Source of the DNA: an uncultured Bacteroidota bacterium
GTDB taxonomy: Bacteria; Bacteroidota; Bacteroidia; Flavobacteriales; Flavobacteriaceae
DNA length: 54,654 nucleotides
Assembly: GCA_902593075.1 (NCBI GenBank)
Contig: CACJHA010000005.1
Coordinates: forward strand, 1-54,654
Direction: 5' to 3'
The translations under genes and the position numbers were made by a program. Under the pieces are notes generated by a model, which was not told the origin of the DNA, ran no database searches, and saw only the letters and a list, made by a program, of their open reading frames with translations. This document shows positions 1 through 9,060 of this stretch, piece by piece (positions within the stretch are counted from its first letter, which is position 1; every line of letters starts with the position of its first letter).

Positions 1-1
1 G

Positions 2-106
2 AGAGAAGATAATTTATCCATCAATGGTTTAACAAGATATGAACTGATTCCTTTAGTTGATGAAGGTATTAAGCTTGAATTTAATAAACAAAAAGCAATC
101 GCTTAA
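2..106 (+). CDS. 3' end of an unidentified CDS (truncated by window start)
   Basis: Open frame from base 2: REDNLSINGLTRYELIPLVDEGIKLEFNKQKAIA*; no family recognised. Confidence 0.4.
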   Translation, partial: REDNLSINGLTRYELIPLVDEGIKLEFNKQKAIA

Positions 107-118
107 ATTATTTCTAAA

Positions 119-300
119 GTTCCAAATGAAAAGTATTTCAGTAGAAGTGAAACAACTGATTTATTTCATGTTACTGGGTCACATTAAATAATTTGGAAAA
201 GCAAAACATACTTATTCCAAAGAGAATTGGTAGACGTGTACTTTATATAAGAGTCTGATGTTGTTAGAAAAATTAGATGAAGCGACGTGATTAAAGAATA
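119..300 (+). pseudogene. Degenerate excisionase/MerR-like helix-turn-helix protein (HTH_17 type)
   Basis: Joining frames gives EKYFSRSETTDLFHVTGS / TLNNLEKQNILIPKRIGRRVLYIR / ESDVVRKIR*SDVIKE, a typical excisionase-type HTH pattern with at least two frameshifts and an in-frame stop; no clear start. Confidence 0.6.
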
Positions 301-355
301 AAGTTATATTCGTTATGTAATTTTATAAACTGAGCACACCTTTGAGCACATCCTT

Positions 356-395
356 AAAAAAAACCCGTAAAACCTGTAGTAAAGGTTATTACGGG
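356..395 (-). terminator. Rho-independent terminator of tRNA-Phe
   Basis: Hairpin CCCGTAA-AACCT...AGGTT-A-TTACGGG (364-395) followed on the minus strand by 8 T (A run 356-363). Confidence 0.85.
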
Positions 396-404
396 AATTT
401 AAAG

Positions 405-477
405 TGGTACCTCCAGGAATCGAACCAGGGACACAAGGATTTTCAGTCCTTTGCTCTACCAACTGAGCTAAGGTACC
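405..477 (-). tRNA. tRNA-Phe (GAA)
   Basis: 73-nt cloverleaf on minus strand; acceptor GGTACCT/AGGTACC, discriminator A, anticodon arm AAGGA-CTGAAAA-TCCTT, T-arm GGTTCGA. Confidence 0.97.
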
Positions 478-486
478 GTTGATTTG

Positions 487-517
487 CAAATATATAATCT
501 CTTTTTTTCTTAGCAAA
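487..517 (-). promoter_or_regulatory. Bacteroidetes-type promoter for tRNA-Phe
   Basis: Minus strand TTTG-N19-TATATTTG, matches TTTG/TAnnTTTG (-33/-7) consensus, -7 element ends 10 nt before tRNA 5' end. Confidence 0.8.
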
Positions 518-564
518 TGTTTTTAAATTTTTAAACTTAACTGAATTTTAATTTATTTTTACAT

Positions 565-1284
565 ATGAATTTGATTGTAGATTGCGGAAATACCAATTTA
601 AAATATTTTATTTTCAAAGACCAAGAATTGTTGCTCAGCAACCTTTTTAGATGGGAAGATGACTGGTCTTTAAAAATTATAAACACTTTCCCTGATTTAA
701 AAAACATCTTGTTATCCGATGTTACGGGAAAATACAATACAGATGAAGTTGAAAAAAAATTTCCTAACAAAAACACTTACGAAGTAAAAGCTCTTAATTT
801 TCCTTTTGAAACAAATTATAACATAGAAAACCTTGGTGTCGATAGAATTGGTCTAATAGCAGCGGCAATTAATAAATTCCCAAAAGAAGATTGTCTAGTA
901 ATTGATGCTGGAAGTTGCTTGACTTTTGATTTGATATCTTCAAAATCAGTTCATAAAGGAGGATTAATTTCTCCTGGTCTTTTAGTTAGATATAAAAGTT
1001 TGTATCAACACACAAGTTCACTTCCGCTCATTAAGTTTGAAAACAATAAAACACAAATAGGTAAGGATACCAAAAATTCAATTCAATCTGGCATTTTAGA
1101 AGGATTCATTTTTGAAATAAATGGTCAAATAGAAAAATTTAAAAGAAAAATTCCAAACTTGAAGGTCATTTTAACAGGTGGTGACGCTAAATACTTGTAT
1201 AAAAGAATTAAAAATAGCATCTTTGCCGAGCAAGAATTTTTAGCATCGGGGTTAAATAACTTATTGAAATGCAACAAACTATAA
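565..1284 (+). CDS. coaX: Type III pantothenate kinase
   Basis: MNLIVDCGNTNLKYFIF N-terminus; VIDAGSCLTFD and GGLISPGL motifs. Confidence 0.93.
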   Translation: MNLIVDCGNTNLKYFIFKDQELLLSNLFRWEDDWSLKIINTFPDLKNILLSDVTGKYNTDEVEKKFPNKNTYEVKALNFPFETNYNIENLGVDRIGLIAAAINKFPKEDCLVIDAGSCLTFDLISSKSVHKGGLISPGLLVRYKSLYQHTSSLPLIKFENNKTQIGKDTKNSIQSGILEGFIFEINGQIEKFKRKIPNLKVILTGGDAKYLYKRIKNSIFAEQEFLASGLNNLLKCNKL

Positions 1285-2570
1285 TTTTAATTCGATTAAA
1301 ATTAATTTTATTTTTACTTTTTTTGAAGATTTCTTTCGCACAAAATAGTACGGCTTCTCCTTACTCTTTAGGTGGATTGGGAGATATAACTTTTAAGGGT
1401 AATGTTATAAACAGAATGATGGGTGGGGTAAGTGTTTTTTCAGATTCAATTCATGCAAACCTAAATAATCCAGCAAGTTTAGGAGAATTAAAATTGACTA
1501 CTTTTTCGGTTGGAATACATTATAAAAATACTCAATTAACTTCAAGTGATTTAAGAGACGATAGTAGAACAGGATCCCTTGATTACATAGCAGTATCAAT
1601 ACCAACTAAGTTTTTTTCATTCAGTTTTGGAGTAATCCCATATTCATCCGTTGGATATAGGTTACAGGCAAATAATCTTACCAAACAAGATGAAGTTGTA
1701 GTTTCTCGATATGAAGGAAGAGGTGGTACAAATAAATCATTTTTTACTGTAGGGTTTAAGATATTAAAATTCGTAAGTTTAGGAGGGACCGTAAATTATA
1801 ACTTTGGTAAAATTTCAACCCAGGCTTCAAGTCAAAATGAAAACATAGATTTTGGCACTTTTTTGAGCAGTGAATCCTCTTTATCAGGACTTGACTACGA
1901 ATTAGGAACTCATTTTAAATTTAACTTGTCAAAAAAATATATTATTGAGAGTTTTTTGACATTTAAACCTGAAAATAACTTAAACTCAAGAAACAAAAGA
2001 GTATATTTTACTCGTTCTCTACAAAATCAAAATATTGGTGATTTCAAAGAAGTCGATCTGACTTCCAGCAACTTAGATCTCGTAAAATTAAGAATTGGGC
2101 AAAGTTATAAATATGGTTTAAGTATTAGTAAAGACAAAAAATGGTTTTTAGGTTCTCAATATTCTTTTGCTCAATCAGAAAATTTCAAAAATGACTTCTT
2201 AAACCAAGGGAATATATCCTATGAAAATGCGAATTCAATCTCATTCGGTGGTTTTATAATTCCCGATTTCAGTTCTATAACCGATTATTGGAAAAGAATA
2301 GTTTATCGGGTAGGGTTTAGAAGCGAAAATACTGGTATAAAAATTGATAATAGTCTTTTAAAAGAAAGAGTTTACTCAATTGGAGCAAGTTTTCCAATGG
2401 GTGGATATTATAGTGCGAATAATGTATCAGGTTTTTCAAACTTAAATGTGGGTTTTGAACTTGGTACAAGAGGTATAAATTCAGGAAGTCTAATTAAAGA
2501 AAATTTTTGGGCTTTAAGAATTGGATTATCTTTGAACGATTTATGGTTTATTAAAAGAAAGTATAATTAG
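1269..2570 (+). CDS. Outer-membrane beta-barrel-like protein, signal peptide
   Basis: N-terminal signal peptide (ILFLLFLKISFAQ), alternating beta-rich pattern; follows coaX with 16-nt overlap. Confidence 0.7.
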   Translation: MQQTIILIRLKLILFLLFLKISFAQNSTASPYSLGGLGDITFKGNVINRMMGGVSVFSDSIHANLNNPASLGELKLTTFSVGIHYKNTQLTSSDLRDDSRTGSLDYIAVSIPTKFFSFSFGVIPYSSVGYRLQANNLTKQDEVVVSRYEGRGGTNKSFFTVGFKILKFVSLGGTVNYNFGKISTQASSQNENIDFGTFLSSESSLSGLDYELGTHFKFNLSKKYIIESFLTFKPENNLNSRNKRVYFTRSLQNQNIGDFKEVDLTSSNLDLVKLRIGQSYKYGLSISKDKKWFLGSQYSFAQSENFKNDFLNQGNISYENANSISFGGFIIPDFSSITDYWKRIVYRVGFRSENTGIKIDNSLLKERVYSIGASFPMGGYYSANNVSGFSNLNVGFELGTRGINSGSLIKENFWALRIGLSLNDLWFIKRKYN

Positions 2571-2572
2571 AA

Positions 2573-3961
2573 ATGAAAAGTAATACATATATAAAATATT
2601 TATTGTCCCTCATATTTGGGATTAACGTAATGGCACAAGAAAATGACGAATGCCCTCAATATTTATCAATTTTTGCAGAAAATGCTAAAGTAAAAAATTA
2701 CAAAGCTGCTTATGAACCATGGAGTTTAGTTAGAAGGGATTGTCCTGATTTAAATACTGCTATCTATGTATATGGAGAAAGAATACTTAAAGACAGATTG
2801 AAAAATAGTCCAGAGACTGAAAAAATTAACCGTCAAAATGATTTACTTAAGCTATACGATGATTGGGTCCAGTATTTTCCAACTAAAAAGGGCAGAAAGG
2901 ATATCGGTAATATTTTGTCAGCAAAAGCTCAGTCGATGATTGACTTTAAAATAGGCAGTAATCAAGAAATTTATTCAATTTTTGATGATGCTTTTAAAAA
3001 AGACTTAGAAAGTTTTTCAAATCCTAAGCGACTTTACAATTATTTTAAAATTTTGTATGAGATTTATAAAAGTAACAATGATAACATAACACCAGAAAAG
3101 CTTTTTGAAAAGTATGAAGATGTGTCAGAAAAGTTTGAATTTGAAAGTGTTAAACTAGCTAAAAATTTAGACAGAATTTTAAATAAAGAAGAAAGTGGAG
3201 AAGCCCTAACGACTAGAGATTTGAAGAACAGAAGAATATATGATGTAAATTCTAATGCGATAAGTATTTATTTAAAAAATTTGGACGCCATAATTTCAAA
3301 GGAATCTAGTTGCGAAAATCTTATACCGCTTTATGAAAGAAATTTTGACCAAAATAGACAAAATATAGTTTGGTTAAAAAGAGCTGCTAGTCGAATGGAT
3401 GCAAAGGATTGTTCTAATAGTCAACTTTTTGTAAAACTTGTTGAAGCACTACATTCAATTCAACCGTCGGCTGATTCAGCATATTATTTGGGTCTATTAA
3501 ATGATAAAAAAGGTGACAACAATCAAGCTTTATCTTATTACGAGGAATCAATAGCATTAGAGGATGACCCATATAAAAAAGCTAAAACTTTATACAAAAT
3601 AGCCTTGAAGTTTAAGCAAAGAGGAAGTAAGAAATCTGCGAGGAGTTATGCTCTGAAGGCACTTAAGTATCAACCCTCTCTAGGGAAAGCTTACTTAATG
3701 ATTGCTAACTTATATGCTACAAGTGCTAACGATTGTGGTCAATCACAATTTGAAAAAAGAGCAGTATACTGGCTAGCAGCAAATACAGCTAAAAAAGCAG
3801 CAAGAGTTGATGCCTCAATTAAAAAAGCAGCACTTAAAACTGCTGCAGCCTTCAATGGAAGAGCCCCTTCTAAGACGGATATTTTTACAGATGGAATGGA
3901 AGGTAAAGTAATTCAGTTTTCTTGTTGGATCAATGACAAGGTTAAAGTCCCTAATTTGTAA
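2573..3961 (+). CDS. TPR-repeat protein, secreted
   Basis: Signal peptide; TPR-like helices (SAYYLGLLNDKKGDNNQALSYYEESIAL... KAKTLYKIALKFKQRG). Confidence 0.75.
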   Translation: MKSNTYIKYLLSLIFGINVMAQENDECPQYLSIFAENAKVKNYKAAYEPWSLVRRDCPDLNTAIYVYGERILKDRLKNSPETEKINRQNDLLKLYDDWVQYFPTKKGRKDIGNILSAKAQSMIDFKIGSNQEIYSIFDDAFKKDLESFSNPKRLYNYFKILYEIYKSNNDNITPEKLFEKYEDVSEKFEFESVKLAKNLDRILNKEESGEALTTRDLKNRRIYDVNSNAISIYLKNLDAIISKESSCENLIPLYERNFDQNRQNIVWLKRAASRMDAKDCSNSQLFVKLVEALHSIQPSADSAYYLGLLNDKKGDNNQALSYYEESIALEDDPYKKAKTLYKIALKFKQRGSKKSARSYALKALKYQPSLGKAYLMIANLYATSANDCGQSQFEKRAVYWLAANTAKKAARVDASIKKAALKTAAAFNGRAPSKTDIFTDGMEGKVIQFSCWINDKVKVPNL

Positions 3962-4513
3962 GTGAAAATTCATCATTTAAAATATCAATATTTATTTTAT
4001 GTTTTATTTATAAATTTTACACATTCGTGTACTAACTGGGAAAAGTCTGAATTGAAAACAACTTCTGCAACAGATCCATTAGCAACATCTTTTGATATTA
4101 GAATGGTTTATACAGATTCATTGAAAATCAATTCTATTTTGACAGCACCTAAACACGAAGATTTTAGAAATTTATTTTTTAAATATTCAATTTTTCCAGA
4201 TGGCTTAAAGCTTGTCTTTTATGATAATTTTGGTTGTCCTAATATAGTTGAAGCTGACTATGGTACGATTTATAAGGACACTTCAATTTTAGATTTAGTT
4301 GGTAATGTTAAAATTTCATCCAGTAATGGTGACTATCTTGAAACCAATCAATTATATTGGGATGCAGAATCAGATTGGTTTTTTACCAATAAAAAATTTA
4401 AATTTTGGAATTCTGATTACGATGTTGCTGCTAAAAGATTAGATGCTAATAAACAATTTACAAAGTTTAATACGGGCAGATTAACCGGCACCATGAGTGT
4501 TGAAGAAAGATAA
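3962..4513 (+). CDS. lptC: LptC-like LPS export lipoprotein
   Basis: Lipobox-like FTHSC; OstA/LptC-type beta pattern (YKDTSILDLVGNVKISSSNGDYLETNQLYWD); GTG start. Confidence 0.7.
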   Translation: MKIHHLKYQYLFYVLFINFTHSCTNWEKSELKTTSATDPLATSFDIRMVYTDSLKINSILTAPKHEDFRNLFFKYSIFPDGLKLVFYDNFGCPNIVEADYGTIYKDTSILDLVGNVKISSSNGDYLETNQLYWDAESDWFFTNKKFKFWNSDYDVAAKRLDANKQFTKFNTGRLTGTMSVEER

Positions 4514-4515
4514 AA

Positions 4516-4698
4516 ATGGTTAAGTATCGAATATCAGAATTAATTTATTTAGTTATATCAATAATATCTTTAAGGGAAACCTACTTATTGTGGAGTTTGA
4601 ATCCAAAGAGGGCTTATCTTTTTCTTGGTTTCTTTATCGTTTCTATTTTTATGTTTTTTTTTAGAAGATCTATTAGAAAAAAAAAAAATGACTTTTAG
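4516..4698 (+). CDS. Small two-TM membrane protein
   Basis: 60-aa ORF with two hydrophobic segments, tightly packed between neighbours. Confidence 0.55.
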   Translation: MVKYRISELIYLVISIISLRETYLLWSLNPKRAYLFLGFFIVSIFMFFFRRSIRKKKNDF

Positions 4699-5967
4699 AT
4701 GAATTTAGATAATGTAGTTATCATTACTTGTTTGATTATGTCTGCTTTTTTTTCGGGGATGGAAATAGCATTTATCTCATGTAATAGAGTTTTTTTAGAG
4801 ATTGAAAAAAATAAAAAAGGAATAATAGCTAAAGTTCTAAAATATATAACATCAAACCCCTCAAAATTTATTACTGCTATGTTAGTTGGCAACAACTTTT
4901 GTCTAGTTGTATATGGAATATTTATGGGTGAAAAAATTATTCAAGTTTTATTTTCAGATTTAAAAATTGTGCCTTTACCTATGAATATTTTATTTATTCA
5001 AACTTTGATATCAACTTTTGTAATATTAATTACAGCTGAGTTCCTTCCAAAGGTTTTCTTTCAATTATATGCTAACCAAATGATAAAGTATTTTGCTCTT
5101 CCTAGTTCTTTTTTTTATATATTTTTTATGCCAATTAGTTTATTAATTTTGAGGGTTACAGATAATTTTTTGAGAGTTTTCTCAAATTCTAAGTCAGACA
5201 AAATTCAATTAACTTTTTCAAAAAATGAGTTGGGAGAATACATTGAAGAACAAGTAGAGGCAGTTAAAAATAAAGATCAACTAGATTCAGAAATAGAATT
5301 TTTTCAAAATGCTTTAGAATTTTCAGAAACAAAAGTAAGAGAGGTTATGATTCCTAGAGCTGAAATAGTTGGTATAAATAAATCTGAAAATATTTTAAAA
5401 TTATCTTCTTTGTTTGAATCCACAGGATATTCTAAAATTCCAGTTTATGATGAAAATATTGATGACATAATTGGTTTTGTACATGCCTTTGAAATGCTTA
5501 AAAAACCAAACTCAATTTCTGAAATTTTACTTCCAATTGAATATGTTCATGAACCTAATTTAATTACAGAGGTTTTGAAAAAATTAACAAGAAAAAGAAA
5601 GACCATTGCGGTAGTTTTAGATGAATATGGTGGAACTGCTGGATTACTAACGGTTGAAGATATAGTTGAAGAACTATTTGGTGAAATTGAGGACGAGTAC
5701 GATATAATCGATCACTATGAAAAAAAAATTAATTTAAATTCTTTTGAATTTTCAGCGAGATTAGAAATAGATTATTTAATTAGAAAATATAAATTGGATT
5801 TACCCCAAGATGAAAATTATGAAACTCTTGGTGGATTAATTTTCCATATAACTGGGGAAATACCCAAAAAAGGCACAGTCCTTTCAATAAATGACTTAGA
5901 GCTAGAGGTTGTTAGTGTTTTATCAAATAAAATTGAAAAGGTTGCTGTAAAAAAACTAAGTGATTGA
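4699..5967 (+). CDS. Hemolysin/CNNM-CBS-CorC_HlyC family membrane protein
   Basis: N-terminal TM (CNNM) plus REVMIPRAEIVGI CBS pair and C-terminal transporter-associated domain (YETLGGLIFHITGEIPKKG). Confidence 0.9.
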   Translation: MNLDNVVIITCLIMSAFFSGMEIAFISCNRVFLEIEKNKKGIIAKVLKYITSNPSKFITAMLVGNNFCLVVYGIFMGEKIIQVLFSDLKIVPLPMNILFIQTLISTFVILITAEFLPKVFFQLYANQMIKYFALPSSFFYIFFMPISLLILRVTDNFLRVFSNSKSDKIQLTFSKNELGEYIEEQVEAVKNKDQLDSEIEFFQNALEFSETKVREVMIPRAEIVGINKSENILKLSSLFESTGYSKIPVYDENIDDIIGFVHAFEMLKKPNSISEILLPIEYVHEPNLITEVLKKLTRKRKTIAVVLDEYGGTAGLLTVEDIVEELFGEIEDEYDIIDHYEKKINLNSFEFSARLEIDYLIRKYKLDLPQDENYETLGGLIFHITGEIPKKGTVLSINDLELEVVSVLSNKIEKVAVKKLSD

Positions 5968-6039
5968 TTTTAAACAAAAACTGTTTCACATTTTATTTTT
6001 AGTCAAGAAATTGTAAATTCGTGTCGTTAAATTATAAAA

Positions 6040-8151
6040 GTGGCTTTATTAGGTAAAATAAGGGAAAAGTCAATATTTCTCATAATAGTAATTGGACTAG
6101 CATTATTTGCATTTGTAATTTCTGGTGCTCTTGGGACTGAGAATTCAGACGATACTTTAAGCGTGCCAATAGGCACTGTAAACGGAAAGGATATTCCTTT
6201 AGAGAATTTTCGATTTATGGTGGAACAGACTGAAAGAAATTTTGGGTTAAGTACTATGCAAGCTGTAGATAATGTTTGGAAGCAATATATTAGGAATTTC
6301 GTATTTGAAAATCAGTTTGAAATTTTAGGCATTGATGCTGGCAGAGATCAAATAGAACAAGTTGTTTCTTCCACAGAGTCAATAGTAAATGATGAAAGAT
6401 TTACTAACGAAGCTGGTTTTTTTGATTTTGGGTTATTTACAGATTTTATTATTCAAATGAAAAACACTAATCCTCAAGCTTATGAATCATGGAAGCAACA
6501 GGAGCTTTCTATAATTTCCTCTGCCAAGGAAAATATTTATTTTGACCTTATCAAATCTAGTATAGCTGTTAGTGACAAAGATGCTCAAAATTTTTATCAC
6601 CTTGAAAATGACAATATAGATATTGAGTATGTAAAATATCCGTACTCAGAGATTTCAGATACAATTTTTAAATTGTCGGACCAAGACATTAAAAATTATA
6701 TTGAAAAAAATAAGGATCAATACAAAAGAGATGAATCTAGGTCTATTGAATATGTTTCTTTTTTTGAAAATGCTACAGAAGAGGACATAAATGACATAAG
6801 AGAATCAATAATAAATTTAACTAAGGACAAATATGAATATAATGATGTTTCCAAGCTAACTGACACCATCATTGGATTTTATAACACAAAATATTTGGAT
6901 GAATTTATTAATAGACACTCCGATGAGGAGTTTGATTCAATTTATTTAACTAAGGGTAAATTACCTTCAGAATATGCTGAAATCTTATTCAATCTTAAAA
7001 TAGGAGAGTCTTTTGGTCCGTATAAAGACATTAATAGTTTTAAAATTTCAAAATTAATAGATAGAAAAAAAAATAGTTCGATTAGGGCCAGCCATATTTT
7101 GATTTCTCACAATGAGTCAAACAGAAAACCTCCAAATGTTGAAAGGACAAAGGCAGAAGCAAAAAGATTAGCTAATAACTTATTTAAGCAAATTTTAAGG
7201 AACAAGAAGAAATTTGAAAATTTGGCTAAAGAGTTTTCAGATGGTCCTTCTAAATCACTAGGAGGAGATCTTGGTTTTTTCACTGAAGAGCAGATTGAAC
7301 CAGCTTTTTTTAGTTTTGCAAAAAAAAATAGAATAGGGAAAATTGGTTTAGTTGAGACATCTTTTGGTTTTCATATTATTAAAATCGTAGATAAAGAAGA
7401 TTTAGTTTTACTTGCAAGTCTTACTAAAAAAATTATACCATCTGATAAAACATCAAATGAAGTGTTTAAAAATGCAACTCAATTTGAAATGAATTCTTTA
7501 AATAACAATTTTAAAAATGCTGCGCAAGAAGGCAATTATAAAGTAAGGTATGTTCCTAACATTAATAAACTTGACGAAAACTTACCTGGTTTAACTTCAC
7601 AGAGGAGAATCGTTCAATGGATTTTTGATGATGTTACAGAGGTAGGAGAAATAAAAAGATTTGATTTGTCATTTGGCGGTTATGTAGTCGTAAAAATAAA
7701 TAATATAAAAGATAAAGGAACTTCTGACATCGATGAAGTAAGAGACGAAATTAGACTTAAGCTTTTAAATAAAAAGAAAGCGGATTTGATTATTAAAGAT
7801 AACGCGAATCTTAAATCTTTAGAAGAATTTGCTGCGAAAAACAAACTAGAAATTATAACTGCAAATGCAATAAATCAAAAAAGCGGAACTATTGTTGGAT
7901 CGGGAAATGAGCCCTTTATAGTTGGTAAAGCTTTTGGACTCGATGAATTACAAACATCAAAATTATTGATAGGTAACAGCGGCATTTTTAAACTCAAAAT
8001 AATAAAAAAAACTATTGCGGAAGATTTATCCGATTATTCAAATCTTGCATCTAAATTGCAATCAGAAGAAAGAGAGGATTTGCCAAGCTTAATTATCTCT
8101 GCTTTAGAAAATACTGCTGAAATCGAAGACAACAGATCGAACTATTATTGA
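6040..8151 (+). CDS. Peptidylprolyl isomerase, PpiD/SurA type
   Basis: N-terminal TM anchor MALLGKIREKSIFLIIVIGLALFAFV; parvulin domain RASHILISHN...LAKEFSDGPSKSLGGDLGFF; GTG start. Confidence 0.9.
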   Translation: MALLGKIREKSIFLIIVIGLALFAFVISGALGTENSDDTLSVPIGTVNGKDIPLENFRFMVEQTERNFGLSTMQAVDNVWKQYIRNFVFENQFEILGIDAGRDQIEQVVSSTESIVNDERFTNEAGFFDFGLFTDFIIQMKNTNPQAYESWKQQELSIISSAKENIYFDLIKSSIAVSDKDAQNFYHLENDNIDIEYVKYPYSEISDTIFKLSDQDIKNYIEKNKDQYKRDESRSIEYVSFFENATEEDINDIRESIINLTKDKYEYNDVSKLTDTIIGFYNTKYLDEFINRHSDEEFDSIYLTKGKLPSEYAEILFNLKIGESFGPYKDINSFKISKLIDRKKNSSIRASHILISHNESNRKPPNVERTKAEAKRLANNLFKQILRNKKKFENLAKEFSDGPSKSLGGDLGFFTEEQIEPAFFSFAKKNRIGKIGLVETSFGFHIIKIVDKEDLVLLASLTKKIIPSDKTSNEVFKNATQFEMNSLNNNFKNAAQEGNYKVRYVPNINKLDENLPGLTSQRRIVQWIFDDVTEVGEIKRFDLSFGGYVVVKINNIKDKGTSDIDEVRDEIRLKLLNKKKADLIIKDNANLKSLEEFAAKNKLEIITANAINQKSGTIVGSGNEPFIVGKAFGLDELQTSKLLIGNSGIFKLKIIKKTIAEDLSDYSNLASKLQSEEREDLPSLIISALENTAEIEDNRSNYY

Positions 8152-8159
8152 TTTATAAA

Positions 8160-9059
8160 TTATAACTTCATTTCTGAAAATGGTATTATTGTTTCATATC
8201 CTTTTTTAGAAAAATATTTTGGTGTTTCATTATCTCCAGAAGCAAGTATAAAATCACCTCCCCAAGAACCTAGGCTTTTAATCTGTCCATTAAAGTCTGT
8301 AAAAAGAATTCTTTGTATTGGTTTTTTGTAGATAATATTTGAAATTATTTCTTCATGCTCTTTTATCATTTCATTGAATTTTTTTTGATTTTTTTCTTTA
8401 ACGATCATGTCTCCTATTGAATTAATTTTTAATATTTCATTGTTAAATTCGTTTTTTTGATTTAAAAATTTTGTCACTTCTGTTTGAGTATCAACTTTTT
8501 TATTAAGGTGAATAAAAAAAAGATTGTCTTTGAATGGCGGGGAAAAGTTTGTTTGCATAATGTTATTAAATTCGTCTTTCTTTTCAAAAAAAATTGATTT
8601 TTTCGTTTTTGCCACGGCTATATCGTAGCCACTTCCTTTATAGGTCATTTTTAATAATTTATATGGATCTATATTTAGCCAATTAGAAATGTTATTAATA
8701 AGAGTTGATGAAGATCCTAAACCCCAATTTCTGTGAAATTCTAGATTTGTCGAAATTTTTAGACCCTGACCGGCAAATCCAGGTGAAAACTCATTTATTT
8801 TCTTTAAAAGTTTTGAAAGTGAATTAGTGTATTCTGTTTTTGTGTTTTTGGATTTTATTAATTTAAAATTTAAGTCAAATTTACAATCTATCCATTTTTC
8901 GTTATCAAAAGAATAAGCTTCCCACACTATATGTTTTTCTGTATTTTTTGCAACTGACATTTTTTGACCGTATTTTGTAGGTATTGCGAGTCCCTTAGCT
9001 CCTTTCAGAATAAGATATTCAGCTGTAATTAATAATTTCCCACAACTATAATAATTCAT
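8160..9059 (-). CDS. GHMP kinase family protein, GYDIA type
   Basis: GKLLITAEYLILKGAKGLA, WGLGSSSTLI, GSGYDIAVA. Confidence 0.9.
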   Translation of the reverse strand: MNYYSCGKLLITAEYLILKGAKGLAIPTKYGQKMSVAKNTEKHIVWEAYSFDNEKWIDCKFDLNFKLIKSKNTKTEYTNSLSKLLKKINEFSPGFAGQGLKISTNLEFHRNWGLGSSSTLINNISNWLNIDPYKLLKMTYKGSGYDIAVAKTKKSIFFEKKDEFNNIMQTNFSPPFKDNLFFIHLNKKVDTQTEVTKFLNQKNEFNNEILKINSIGDMIVKEKNQKKFNEMIKEHEEIISNIIYKKPIQRILFTDFNGQIKSLGSWGGDFILASGDNETPKYFSKKGYETIIPFSEMKL

Positions 9060-9060
9060 T

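Noticed and set aside
313-516. 67-aa ORF (LAQLVEQRTENPCVPGSIPGGTT) on the minus strand
   Set aside because: It is a translation of the tRNA-Phe gene and flanks, a well-known type of spurious ORF.
537-776. 79-aa minus-strand ORF antisense to coaX
   Set aside because: Shadow ORF inside a confidently assigned gene; no recognisable protein.
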